Assembly: GCA_021495925.1 (NCBI GenBank)
Contig: JAKEKT010000105.1
Location: 54,583-118,582, forward strand
Origin: Diplodia intermedia
Lineage: Eukaryota > Ascomycota > Dothideomycetes > Botryosphaeriales > Botryosphaeriaceae
Length of the DNA stretch: 64,000 bases
Direction: 5' to 3'
Shown here: in pieces, positions 44,036 through 55,100 of the stretch
How the letters are laid out: each line of letters opens with the position of its first letter
How positions within the stretch are numbered: position 1 is the stretch's first letter
Notes under the pieces: model-generated
Databases searched by the model: none
The model's input: only the letters and a program-made list of their open reading frames with translations
What the model was told of the DNA's origin: nothing
Translations under genes and position numbers: made by a program

Positions 44036-44277
44036 CGAGAAGTTGCCGCGGCCCGGCGATGACCCAAGGGACGTGCACTTGCCTTTCCTAGCTTCGCCAC
44101 CGCCCCGACCACAAAGATGGGATGCCGAGCGCAACCCTGCACAACCAAAGTAGGCCAGCGACGAATGCTTTGTTCACTCGGTGCGAAGTACATACATGGA
44201 TAACTTACAACCGCTGCCCAGTGCACACCGCAAAGTCAATGGCCCGTGTTTCTCTCATTTGAAGTCGATCCGACATC

Positions 44278-45312
44278 TCAGGTCGCAAGAAGGCGCTCTA
44301 CGTTCGACTGGATGAACGCGTTGTCTTCCTTTGCTCCACCACCACCTCCAGCCAGGTGCCCCCAAACACTTTCAATCACCCTCAATTCTCCGTTCTTCAA
44401 ATGCTTAACCTCCTCCTCGCTATCTTCCGGCGGAAAATACGAATCAGTGCGGCACGGCATCAACAGTACCTTCGCCTTGATGCTCGCCAACGTCCCTGGC
44501 AAATCGTCCTCCTTCCCCTCGGCGTTGAACTGCGAGATGTCGCCGCGTTGCCACGTCTGCATTAGCACAAGCAGATCGTGCGCGTCCCACGCCATGGTGC
44601 GCTCCTCCCACCCGACGCGCAGGTATTCATTCAAAGAAGCAAAACCCAGCGCCTCCCACTTCCGCTGCCGGAACCAGGCCGAGGACAGTGCCCATGTCGC
44701 GTAGCACCGCGCGAAGGCGCGCAGCCCGCGCCGCGGAGTCTCGACGTAGTCACCGTTGCAGAAGTCGATGCTCTCTTCCAGCGCGGCTCGGGGCCCTTCG
44801 AGGAAGCACCAGTTGTGCGACGAGGTCCGGGCGGAGCTGCAGAGCACGACGATACGCTCGACGAAGTCTGGGTAGAGGGTTGCCATGTGGTAGGCCTGCT
44901 GACCACCCATGCTAAAGCCGATGTAGAGCGCGAGCCTGGTAACGCCAAGGGAAAGGCACAGCGCATGCTGCAGCCGCACGTTATCCTCGTACGTTACGGC
45001 GGGGAAGTGCTTGCCGCGCAAAGCTGGCGGCGTGTTGGAGGGCGAGGACGACTCGCTACCGCCGAGCAGCCCGCACACAACAACGAAGTGGTCTCGGAGT
45101 AGCGGCGGGAGGCCGCCATTGGCTTCCGCCGACCACAGCCACGTTAACGTCGTGTCGAGCTTGCCGGAATAGCAGGTTGGCATCAGGACAGCGGGGCGCC
45201 CAGGCTCGCCGTAGGTACGGTAGGCGAGGGCGAGAGCGGATGTGGAGGAGGGGTTCCCGGCATTGGCGTTCGGATGCGGGTCGTTGGTAAAGTACATCGT
45301 CTGGGCTGCCAT
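44278..45312 (-). CDS. Alpha/beta hydrolase of the homoserine O-acetyltransferase (MetX)-like group
   Basis: Intronless, 344 residues from MAAQTMYFTN; an earlier in-frame Met at 45441 adds only Arg/Pro-rich sequence. The alpha/beta fold is shown by LAYRTYGEPGRPAVLMPTCY (first strand and oxyanion side), the nucleophile elbow GFSMGGQQA with Ser134, MPCRTDSYFP with Asp290, and SVWGHLAGG with His319, a complete Ser-Asp-His triad in the order of the MetX family. True homoserine acetyltransferases use a longer lid and other conserved residues that I do not see here, so the substrate is open. Fungal relatives are mostly annotated simply as alpha/beta hydrolases. The gap of about 240 bases to DUS2, with both genes on the minus strand, indicates independent genes. 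Confidence 0.8.
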   Translation of the reverse strand: MAAQTMYFTNDPHPNANAGNPSSTSALALAYRTYGEPGRPAVLMPTCYSGKLDTTLTWLWSAEANGGLPPLLRDHFVVVCGLLGGSESSSPSNTPPALRGKHFPAVTYEDNVRLQHALCLSLGVTRLALYIGFSMGGQQAYHMATLYPDFVERIVVLCSSARTSSHNWCFLEGPRAALEESIDFCNGDYVETPRRGLRAFARCYATWALSSAWFRQRKWEALGFASLNEYLRVGWEERTMAWDAHDLLVLMQTWQRGDISQFNAEGKEDDLPGTLASIKAKVLLMPCRTDSYFPPEDSEEEVKHLKNGELRVIESVWGHLAGGGGGAKEDNAFIQSNVERLLAT

Positions 45313-46159
45313 GGCGCCTGTCTTCGAGCAGTGTTGGAATGGTTGAAATCGGATGCGGCGGGGATTGATACGCGGAGACCCTGGGGCGGGGGTCCGTGCG
45401 TCCGCCAGCCTGCGCGTTGCCAAGCTTCTCCGATTTCGCACCGGAAACCAACTCCCGCCGCCGCAGGCCCGGAGACCTACCTGCTCCTGCAGCGGAGCAT
45501 CGACAGAGCTGATGAATCCAGCCTTGAAGCTAATGCAAAGTCCGATTTGTTGGACAAGGTCGCGTACGCAAGCCGGTGCTTGCGTACGGTGGATACCACT
45601 CAGTTCGACAAGGTGGGGGTAGATTATCAGGATCTGGACATGTATTATTGCTCGAGTTCGGTGCGAGGGTGGTCATCGTGGTAGTCAAGCTTGACCAGGC
45701 AGGCTACTTTGTCTGCTCGCCAACAATGTGGCAACACACATAGCTGAGTCAAATAGACTGACCAATATTATGTCGATTCGAATGCCATTTCTAACGAGTG
45801 GGTCTTTTCCTATCACGTCAATTAGATGGACTCTGGTACGAGGCGACCGTAAGGGATGACGTCGGGCGAGTCCGTCCGTCGGGAGCGAAGCGGCGGATAG
45901 AGTGCTGTCCCAGCGGACAAGGCAATATTGGATGAAGGGTTCTTCATCCGTAGCGATGGACAACGATTCCAGTAAATTGGAGTGAGTGCAACGGCCCATT
46001 ACTCGATATCGATTCCCGCCCCATGCTCACAGTATCGTAGCCGTACAAAATGCCGCAAGCGGTGCCGACGCCGTCCCGATTTGCCTGCCATAAGCCATCC
46101 GATACTCCGTGCGCCGAGCTCCCAAATATCCCTTTTGAATTCTTCGTCCGCGGGTGCGC
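45313..46159. other. Intergenic region upstream of the alpha/beta hydrolase
   Basis: 847 bases with no recognisable gene; contains the hydrolase promoter and the RRS1 3' flank. The short open frames read on either strand have no known domain. Confidence 0.5.
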
Positions 46160-46829
46160 CTACGCGCCCTTCTTCCTGGCCCGCGCCTCGTTGGACCTCT
46201 GTTTCCTTTCGTTTCTCTTCACTCTCTCTACCCTCTCCTTCCGGCTTGCGACACGTGGGTTTTCAGCCTCACCGGTCCGGGCCTCCTTCTTCTCATCAAC
46301 CTCCACCAGCCACTCGTTGTCGGCGTCCTTGTTCTTGCCCTTGTAGCCCCACTTGGGCACCCACTCGCCCTTCTCCTCGTCATAGACCAGGTTGCCCTCT
46401 TTCTTCTTGTCCTTGATGCCCTTCTTGGCGGCGAATAGCTCCCACTTGGTGGGCTCCTTCGGCTTGGGCGCGAGCTTTTCACGCGGGAGAGGGGTGGTCG
46501 CTGTTGGTAGGTCGAGCAACACGCCGTCCTTTGTGGAGCGGACGTCGCAGGTGGCGAGCAGCTGGTTGATGAGGACTTGGGCGCAGTCTCGGGCGGCGTC
46601 GCGGATCGCGTCTTCGCTAGAGTCGGGAAGCGGGTTCGCATCGGTGCAAAGGAGGTTGCCAAGGTCGAAGGTGTAGGGAATGGGCTTCTCGACCGTCACA
46701 GACCTGCGAGAAGATCATCAGCACAAGAAATTACAGGCTGGGATCGAGCGAGTGGTGGCCATACGGGCGCGCCTTGGCGCCATCCGCGGGTGCGCCATCC
46801 ACGTCCATCATCTCGGCGTTTGCGCTCAT
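46160..46829 (-). CDS. RRS1: Ribosome biogenesis regulatory protein RRS1
   Basis: Nucleolar factor that, with Rpf2, brings the 5S RNP into pre-60S particles. Exon 46829-46765 encodes MSANAEMMDVDGAPADG and ends ...KARP. The intron 46764-46704 (GTATGG donor, CTGAT branch, CTCGCAG acceptor, phase 2) joins to SVTVEKPIPYTFDLGNLL in exon 46703-46160, for 202 residues. The conserved RRS1 blocks are TFDLGNLLC, LINQLLA, LPREKLAPKPKEPTKWELFA and KKGIKDKKKEGNLVYDEE. They are followed by the EWVPKWGYKG strand and a Lys/Arg-rich tail (RKERVERVKRNERKQRSNEAR). A donor 30 bases further downstream would also keep phase but leaves a 31-base intron, which I think too short. It is divergent from DAP3 with only 240 bases between the starts. 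Confidence 0.92.
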
Positions 46830-47069
46830 GGTATGAAGGTAGAAAATTGGGACGGCAGAGGAGTCGTCTGGGCGCTGTCCGCGGCCGTCTGCCAAAAAAA
46901 AATTCCTCCCAGGACGGGTAGGGCCCGTGCGCCGGCGCCGGCGGAGGAAAAACGCCCGTTGCGCGCCGCGGCCGCGAGCTCCATCCGTGTTCAATTCATT
47001 TGCACGTCGCGCGCTTCGCCGCTATCCTCGACCCGCCAGTCACCTGCGCCACCCCTCCGCCGTGTCGTG
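46830..47069. promoter_or_regulatory. Short divergent promoter shared by RRS1 and DAP3
   Basis: 240 bases between two start codons pointing apart. It must serve a cytosolic-ribosome assembly gene and a mitochondrial-ribosome gene. No specific factor site was identified. Confidence 0.55.
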
Positions 47070-48632
47070 ATGCCCCCAAGACACTTCCTGGGCCAATTGG
47101 CCCTGCGGCCCGCCGCCCTCCCCTCACCGAGCCTCGCCCGCCCTCGGTTCTTGCCCGGCGCGGTGCCCGCCGTGTCTTTCTCAACTTCCGCCACGAGGCT
47201 CAAGAATCCGGACCAGAAGAAAGGAAACTCCATGAGCGGCCCGCCGAAGAAGGGTGTCAAGGGTCTACGGATAAAGAAGAGCTCTTCCCCCAAGGAGACG
47301 GGGAAGCGGCCAGCCCCCGGCGAGCTGAAGGCAATGCGTAAGCGCATCGTCCTGAGCAACACCAACGCGCTTGAGGTTCCCGGCCTCCCGGACCTCCAGG
47401 CTGAAGATGTGGGAGATGCGGCCATCCAGGGAAAAATCGTCGGCATTCCAATGGAGCCCGTCGTCGACCAGCTACGCGCTGTGGATGCGTTCAAGCCCAA
47501 CCAAGGTTGGGGACTCTTCAGACGGCCTGCTATGCTCGCAAGGCGAGAGACTATCGAGCTGGGCAGGTTGATCAGCACCGTCGAGGCTGCGTCTGGCACG
47601 AAGGTCTCTGACTTACCATCCACCGATGTCGAACACGCCGAGGCTTCGCCCGCCCCCGCCATCAGAAAGATTATCCACGGCGAAAGGGCTAGCGGCAAGA
47701 CCACCCTGCTACTACAGGCTATGAGCATGGCCTTTCTCAAGGGCTGGGTCGTCATCAACTTCCCTGATGGTGCGTATTTAGCTGCGAAAGAGCAGCAACT
47801 CGCGGGCTGACTGCAATGCTTTACAGCAATGGAATTGACCATCGGTCACACCGCTTACGCCGCTCTGGACGGAAAGAACCCCACGCAATACGTTCAGAAG
47901 AACTACACTGCGTCTTTGCTCGGCCAGATCGCAAAGGCTAATGGAAAGGTTCTGGAGAGCCTCGAGCTCGCGCACAAGCACACTCTCCCGGTAGCCCTCA
48001 AAGGGCACACGCTCCTGCATTTGGTGCAATCGGGTGCCCGGGACGCAGACGTGGCTTGGCCTGTACTCCAGACTTTTTGGAGGGAGCTCACCACGCCCAG
48101 CAACAAGGAAAAGGCCGAGGAAGGATTGGTCCGCCCCCCCGTCATGGTGTGCATGGACAAGCTTTCCTATATTATGAACGACAGTGAGTACCTTGGCCGC
48201 GAGGGCAAACCGATCCACGCCCACGATTTCGTCCTCGTCCGCCATTTCGTCAACCTGCTCAACGGCACGGCAAAGCTCCCCAACGGCGGAATCGTGCTTG
48301 CCGCCACCTCAGGTAGTAACTCGCCCAAGTCGCACGCCCTGGATTTTGCCATTGAAACCATCGAGGCGAAACAGACTGGAGACAAGGACCTGCCGGCATG
48401 GAATCCATACCAAAAAATCGACGAGCGTAGTCTGAAGGCTTTGTCCAATGTGGAGACCATGCAGGTGAAGGGTCTGACGCGGGAGGAGGCGAGAGCGATC
48501 ATTGAGTACTACGCTCAAAGTGGCATGATGAGACGGACTGTGGACGAAAACTTGGTGAGTGAGAAGTGGACCGTTTCAGGCGGTGGAATTATCGGCGAGC
48601 TTGAGAGGGCGACTGTTAAGTATAGAATATAA
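47070..48632 (+). CDS. DAP3: Mitochondrial small ribosomal subunit protein mS29 (DAP3/Rsm23)
   Basis: GTP-binding protein of the mitochondrial 37S subunit. Exons 47070-47769 and 47827-48632 (intron GTGCGT...TTTACAG, phase 1, joining FPD-AMELTIG) give 501 residues. The N-terminus (MPPRHFLGQLALRPAALPS...SFSTSATR) is a mitochondrial presequence. Then come ALEVPGLPDL, GWGLFRRPAMLARRETIEL and the P-loop GERASGKTT (about residues 204-212). Next are the strand GWVVINFPD, YVQKNYTASLLGQI, the Walker-B-like PVMVCMDKLSYIM, and the C-terminal LTREEARAIIEYYAQSGMMR. The stop codon lies at 48630-48632, where the base composition drops abruptly into the retrotransposon flank. The last codons (VKYRI) are unusually AT-rich for this gene, so the native C-terminus may have been altered or replaced. 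Confidence 0.92.
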
Positions 48633-48740
48633 GTATGTAGTATGTAGAGTATAGAGGCTTAGTAAGTTTACCTTAAGTTTCTATAAAAGACCTAAAATTT
48701 TTAATATTTCTAAAGTATAAAGTACGACTATATAACGTTT
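48633..48740. other. AT-rich boundary between DAP3 and the retrotransposon block
   Basis: 108 bases of sharply AT-rich, TA-dinucleotide-rich DNA directly after the DAP3 stop codon. Likely the DAP3 3' flank, modified by mutation spreading from the adjacent repeats. Its last five bases (48736-48740, CGTTT) are the left target duplication of the outer retrotransposon. Confidence 0.6.
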
Positions 48741-48963
48741 TGTTACGACCTATAAAGAACGGAGTTTAATTTAGATATAAATTAACGAAGTTTCTAAGCT
48801 AAAGAAAAAGAAGAAGGGAAAGGGAAGGTTAGTAGGCTTATATAGCCGTAACTAGCTAACTAAGAAATAAAGAAAAAATAGTTAATTCGACTTCCGGCGC
48901 TTAATTCTTACCCGAAAGGCTTATGGTCCACCCTTAGTCCCATACTAGTATAGAGGCGTAACA
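48741..48963 (-). repeat. LTR, 3' copy of element 3
   Basis: 223 bp, ends in inverted TGTTACG/CGTAACA. One of six full-length copies in the window. Confidence 0.88.
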
Positions 48964-49099
48964 TTACTTCCCCTCTAAAAGAGAGCTCTTCTAAGCTTAT
49001 TTCGTAGCTTTCGCATCTTATTTTAACCATCTAATAAGTTCTAAAGGGGGCCCTAGTTTCTTCGGGTACCTATCGTAAAAGACTCGGAGTTTCCTAGTA
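48741..49099 (-). mobile_element. Outer chromovirus (element 3), 3' fragment: LTR plus terminal internal sequence
   Basis: Complete 223-bp LTR (48741-48963, TGTTACG...CGTAACA) followed by about 136 bases of internal sequence. That sequence contains, on the minus strand, a purine tract next to the LTR (AGAGGGGAAGTAA). The rest of the element resumes at 60469 after a nested insertion. CGTTT at 48736-48740 matches CGTTT at 62365-62369, so the two fragments were one insertion. Confidence 0.82.
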
Positions 49100-49322
49100 T
49101 GTTACGCCTCTACACTGGCATGAGACTAAGGGTGGACTACAAGCCTTTCGGGTGAGAACTAAGCGTCGGAAGCCGAATTAACTGTTTTTTCTTTATTTCT
49201 TAGTTAGCTAGTTGCGGCTATATAAGCTTATTAACCTTTTCTTTTTCTTCTTCTTTTTCTTTAGCTTAGAAACTTCGTTAATTTATATCTAAATTAAACT
49301 TCGTTCTTTGCCGGTCGTAATA
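49100..49322 (+). repeat. LTR, 5' copy of element 2
   Basis: 223 bp, reverse complement of the 48741-48963 copy, starting TGTTACGCC. Its final bases read CGTAATA instead of CGTAACA, a C-to-T change. Confidence 0.87.
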
Positions 49323-51943
49323 CTTTTCTAAGCTCTTCTAACCTAAGCCTTTCTCTTAGCCGCAAGCAGAAGTTCATTCTACTTTATACTAAGAAGAAAG
49401 TACCTCTTCACTAATTCTCTTTACTCTTACTTGTGGCAAAACCTAGAGCGTTATCTAGAAAAGATAAGTTTAGAGTTTTCATCCTAACGTTATTAGAAAA
49501 AGAATAGATTTCTACTTCCGCCCTAGCTTAACAAGTCTACTATGACTAGATCTTACCGCAACTTAGTTTCCCACCACTCTAAGGAGAAGTAGAAAGAAGA
49601 TTAGAACGTTAAGAAATTCTTCTTAGATTAACATCTTCTTAATCTTAAGCTTTCTACGGAAATCTAGCAGCTCCTCACCGAAAATAACATTAATCTTAGT
49701 CGAGTAAACTAGGACCGGCCCCTTACTTTCGTTACGAATGACCTCTACTATCTGCACCTTCTTCTTAACCCTAGGAATCGATAGCTTAACGCCGACTAGG
49801 CCGTCTTTATCGACATCTTAGGTCTTCTAATCATAGCTATCTACCATACCATCCGTTACTATAATTAGATTAATCAGGAACGCACCGTCGAGCTTCGAGA
49901 ATATAGAGAATAGGCGTAGAATAAGAACACTAAGAAGCTTATTACCCGAACTAGAACGCGATAGCTAGAGAAAGAGACTCGATAGCTATCGAAAGAGATC
50001 TAGTAGTAGAAGAAGAAAATCGCTTAACTATAAACTAACGTCGTTTAAGCACTTCGAAGAAATAGACTACTATCTTTACGTAATTTCTTCTAGCCCGCCG
50101 AAAGTAAAGCTAAGTTTTCAAACCCTCCGCGCTTTAGTAACAATAAGAAATAGAACTTCCGGGCCTAAAAGACTAACATTCTTAGTAAGCTTCGCATTAA
50201 GGCCCGCCACTATCACTCTAAATAAGATAAGATCGCGTACATCTTCGAACGTACCGACGAAGAGGCTAATTAGCACATGCTACCTCGCATAGAGCCGAAT
50301 AGCCTCTTAGCTTACCTTACTACTAAGTCCGTTCTAGACCACCTAACCTAGGTCTTTATGAACCCCTTTCTAAAGAAGAAGACGCTAAAGAGCTACTTTA
50401 AGCTTAAGATGTTCTCTAATAAGGCGTTCGAGGATTTCTATGCCCGATTTACTAAGACTACCACTAAGACAGAGGTCCCTACCACGAGCTAGTTTAATAA
50501 CCTATAAATGCGCCTCACTAACACCCTTTAGCTAGACCTATAGCCGATTAAGAGCACCCTTTATAGAAGTATTAAAGAATTGGCCAGCGCTTATAGAGCT
50601 CAGGACCACATTCGTTAGAATTAGAAGTAGAAGGATAACCGGCGTAAGAATACCATCTCTTACAACTTAATTCGCGCTAACGCTTCTAGTTCTAGCTTAG
50701 AATCCTTAATAACCGTCCCTTCCTCCGATAAGCTAAGCAAGGGAGCCGATGCTAAGGTTAAGAAGAAGCCGGATAAGAATAAGAAACGCTTTCTCGAGAA
50801 AGAACTCTACTTTAAGTACGAAACTAAGGGATATATAACACGTGATTGCCCTAATAAGGGTAACCCCTCTCTTAACGCATTAAAGGTAGAAGGCCCTTCT
50901 AAGCCCGACTCCCCTAAGCCGTCCTACGCAGAGGAGGTCCTCACCGATAGTAACGACTCGGAAAACGAGTAGCTCTTTATATAGACGCGCTAAAGAGCCA
51001 ACATAAAGTTTCTTACTCGAATATCTATCTTAGCTCTCTCTAGTCTTCTACCCCCACTTCTTTTCTAGTGCCTGTTACCCTTTATTTTTAGAATAGACAG
51101 CTAGTAGTTAATATATTAGTGGATATCGGAGCCCTTCTCTATGCTATTATGAGCCGAGACTTCGCGCACTAGATGATTAAGAAGATTAAGTGTTCTTCTC
51201 TTTTCTTAGCTAAATCTATTTTCTTTACCCTCGCTAATAGTAGTTACGGTTCCGCTATCGTTTAGAAGCTTTGCCCCTCTATAGAGATCTAGAAATACTA
51301 GAAAAGCTTAGCTCCTCTTCTCGTTATATAGACTCTAGAAAAATACGATATGATTCTAGGCCTAGGATGGATGAAAGCCCATAGAGTTTAGCTGAACCTA
51401 GGTTTACGATTTCTTTCGTTCGAAGAAGGGCACTACTCTTACTCTTAGAAACCTCTAGCCCCTACGACTCTAGCTCCGCTACCGTCTACGGAAGAATAGA
51501 AACCCCCCACCATTTAGCCTACACGGATTCTTAGGCGCCTACTTGGGAAGAACCGCCACGATTAAAGCGTCCGTGATGAACTACGCTAGATGAATAAAGA
51601 GCTTTAGTCTACTTAAGAGAAGCCTAGAACACTATAGACCCTAATAGTCGATACCTTCTAGTGTAGATGGGTAGACGGCGAGGAATTCGCCAACTACCTA
51701 TAGATTAAGGGCACCGAGGTCTATAGAATCTCGTTGAAAGAACTTACTAATTAGCTGGAGCTATTCTACATTTAGAAAGCTCTATCTGACGACTTAAAGA
51801 CGCCCCTAGAACTTAAGAACCCTATTTCCGCCTAGTTAGAAGAGTTCCTACCGGACTTTTAGAAAGCACTCTCTAATTAGATTACCACCCCCTTCGATGC
51901 CACCCACAAGATCGAGCTTAAGGAAGAACCGGATCTTCGCACC
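49323..51943 (+). pseudogene. Decayed gag-protease and start of reverse transcriptase, element 2
   Basis: Translatable only through many stops, nearly all TAG or TAA where relatives have Gln or Trp codons. A zinc knuckle at about 50806-50870 reads YFKYETKGYITRDCPNKG, with Tyr where Cys and His ligands are expected (C-to-T and G-to-A products). The aspartic protease active site region is at about 51110-51160 (VDIGALLYAIM, where DSGA is usual). The frame ends near KIELKEEPDLRTYY, where element 1 begins. Non-functional. Confidence 0.8.
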
Positions 51944-52166
51944 TATTACGACCGGCAAAGAACGAAGTTTAATTTAGATATAAATTAACGAAGTTTCTAA
52001 GCTAAAGAAAAAGAAGAAGGGAAAGAAAAGATTAGTGGGCTTATATAGTCGTAACTAGCTAACTAAGAAATAAAGAAAAAATAGTTAACCCGACTTTCGG
52101 CGCTTAATTCTTATCCGAAAGGCTTATGGTCCACCCTTAGTTTTATATTAGTGTAGAGGCGTGACA
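51944..52166 (-). repeat. LTR, 3' copy of element 1
   Basis: 223 bp; begins TATTACGACC (from TGTTACGACC) and ends GCGTGACA. Confidence 0.86.
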
Positions 52167-55100
52167 TTACTTCTTCCTCTAAAAGAGAGCTCTTCTGAGC
52201 TTATTCCGTAGCTTTCGCATCTTATTTTAACCATCTAATAAGTTCTAAAGGGGGCCCTAGTTTCTCCGAGTATCTATCGTGAAAGGCTCGGAGTTTTCTA
52301 GGTGCGTGATCAAAATTTTGAGCTGGATACCACTGCGGGTCCGGGGGATAATCTACCTATTAAACCCGGTAGTGAATGTGGCCTCGTTTCTTTCTTAAGT
52401 CTAGGATTTCTTCCATAATTTACTTCGGTTCTCCTTCGATTTCCACTAGCGGCTATAGTTCGCTAGTCTATCTATCGAGGGGGTCGTTCGGGTCTTTTAC
52501 TAGTTTGCTTGCGTGTATAACGGAATAAAGGCTTAATTTAGGCGGAAGTTCTAGCCTATAAGCCGTGCCGGCTTTCTCGATGATCTTATAAGGGCTAATG
52601 TACTTCTATAATAGTTTTCTAGAGGGACGGCCCTACTTAATATTTCTAGTAGAGACGAAGACCTTATCTTCTACTTTAAAGGTGACGTTCTTTCGATGGC
52701 GGTTGACGTTTCTAGCCTAAATGGTCTAGCTTTCTTCTAGTCTGGCCTTGTACTAGTTCTAGATCTCGTTCATCTTAGCGGCCATCTACTCAGCTTGCTG
52801 CTGGTTCTAGAAGAGGGCGGAGCTTACGTTCTAAGGCCGGAGGCTCTAGTTAAAGAATAGACGGGGCTCATAGCCATACACGGCGAAGAAGGGGCTAACG
52901 GTCGAGAAGGTAGAGGTGTTAGCGTTGGCGGAATACTCTATCGAGAAGAGCCACGATATCTAATCGTCTTAGTAGTAGCTGGTAAAGTATCTAAGATAGG
53001 CTTTCATTTTCTAATTTAAGTTCTCCGACTGTCCGTCGGTTTTAGGATGGTAAGCCGTAGAGAGCTTGACGTCGATCTTTAATAGCTAGCAAAGCTTCTT
53101 CTAGAATTCACTAACGAACTACGAACCTCGATCCGAGATGACGAAGAACGGCAGTCTATAAAGCTTTTAGACGTGATCCTTAAATAGTCTTACTATTTAA
53201 GTAGCGGAGGTACCGGTTTCGTAGGAAATAAAGTGCCTCATCTTCGAGAAACGGTCCACCACTACGAGAATAACGTCGAAACCTTAGTAAGACGGAAGAC
53301 GAATAACGAAATTATAGGTAATGTTCGTCTATAAGCGGTGAGAAATCGGGATAGAGTGTAGAAGCCCGTAATATTTGGCGCGGTTAGACTTCACCCTCTT
53401 ATAAGAGTGATAGTTGCGGACATACTACTTAATCTATGCCCGCATTTCTAGCTATACGTAGCGTTCTTAAAGTAAATTAATAGTTCTTCTTTCCCTAGGG
53501 TGCCTAGTAGCCGGTTTGTTATGGGCTTTCTAGATTAGCTCTAGGCGTAGGGGGCCGTCTTCCGGGATAGCTAATCTTTCTTTAAAAGTAAGGTCTTCTT
53601 TTAGTTTTCATTCTAGAACTCCGTTCTTAGCATACTGGCGAAGCGGTTCTAAACTTAGGTGCGTACGGTTTGCCTCTCTAATACGTTCCACGAGAGGCTC
53701 CACGGGCAGGTCGAGAAGAGCTAGTAGAGAAAAGTATAATTTCTCTAGTAGTAGCTTATTTATAAAGAGCACTCGTTCGTCGGTTTCTAACTAGGGAAGG
53801 TCTTGCTCTCTTCGGAATAGAGCGTCTACTCGAAGGTTCTACTTATCGAAGATAGAGAGAATCTTAAAGTAATAGTCTTAAAGCATTATAGTATAGCGGA
53901 CTTAACGGCGGAAGAGCTTCTTAGCCTAAAGAAAGGTCTTTAGCGTCTCGTAATCTAAGAATACTTAGATTAGAATGGAAATGCCGATGCACTCGGGACG
54001 CCATTCTTTAAAGGCCCTAACGATGGCGAGCAACTTCTTATCGTAGATAGTATAGTTGCATTCGGTAGGCGAGAGCTTCTTAAAGAAGTAGGCCATCGGA
54101 TATAACCTATTCTCGTCATCCTTCTACATTATAACGCCTCCGAAGACGTAGTCTGAGGAGTCTACTTTAATGTAGATGGTCCGCTTAGGGTCGAAGTACC
54201 GTAGCACTAGATCGGAGCTTATAGTCTTCTTAAGGGCATTAAAGGCGGCTTAACATTTAGAAGTTTAGACGAACTATTATCCTTTCTTAATCAGATTAGT
54301 GAGGGGTTTTACGATAAAAGAGTACCCTCGAACGAATCTTCGGTAGTAGTTATAAAGGCCGAGAAATAACTACACTTCTTATAGTGTTTTAGGGGGTTCC
54401 TAGCCGATAATTGCCTAGATCTTAGTAGGGTCCATTCTGATGCCGTCTCTAGTGATGATGAGGCCTAGAAACTTAGTCTTAGTAACTTTAAACTCGCACT
54501 TCTTCGGGTTAGGTTGCAGCCCTACTTTTCTTAGACGAGTAAGAACTTTCTTAACGTGTCGGCGGTGCTCTTCCTTAGTCTTACTATAGATTAAGATGTC
54601 ATTCACGTACACTACGTAGAACTAATATAGACAATCCATTAGTGCCTTATTAATGTAGCACTAAAAGGTGGAGGGTCCGTTATAGAGTCTAAAGGGCATT
54701 ACGTTGTACCGGTAGAAGCCCTAGCGAGTACGGAAAGTAGTAAGGTTCTTAGAGTCGGGATGCATGCGTATCTTATAAAAGACTTAACGCACGTTAATCT
54801 TAGAGAAGTATCTAGATTCTTATAGTTGGGCCAGCGTCTTATTAATTAAGGGTAGCGGGTAGCGGTTCTTCTTCGTAACGGCGTTTAGCTTTCGATAGTC
54901 CACGTAGAAGCGTAGTCCTCCTTCTGGTTTCTTTGCTATAAGAATAGGGAATTTAAAGTTCGCGTTACTAGGCTCGATGAACCCCTTCTTGCGATTCTTT
55001 TTAATATAGGTCCGGGCAGCCTCTATCTCTTCCAGGGACATGCGAAAGAGTGGCGGGGTACGAAGATCTAGTTCTTTCTTAAGCTCGATCTTATAGGTGG

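Noticed and set aside
46704..46734. A 31-base intron in RRS1
   Set aside because: Phase would fit, but it is shorter than workable fungal introns; a 61-base intron with a better donor gives the same downstream frame and a more typical join.
54415..55041. Short open frames in the reverse transcriptase as live genes
   Set aside because: They are intact pieces of a RIP-degraded polyprotein with stops on both sides.
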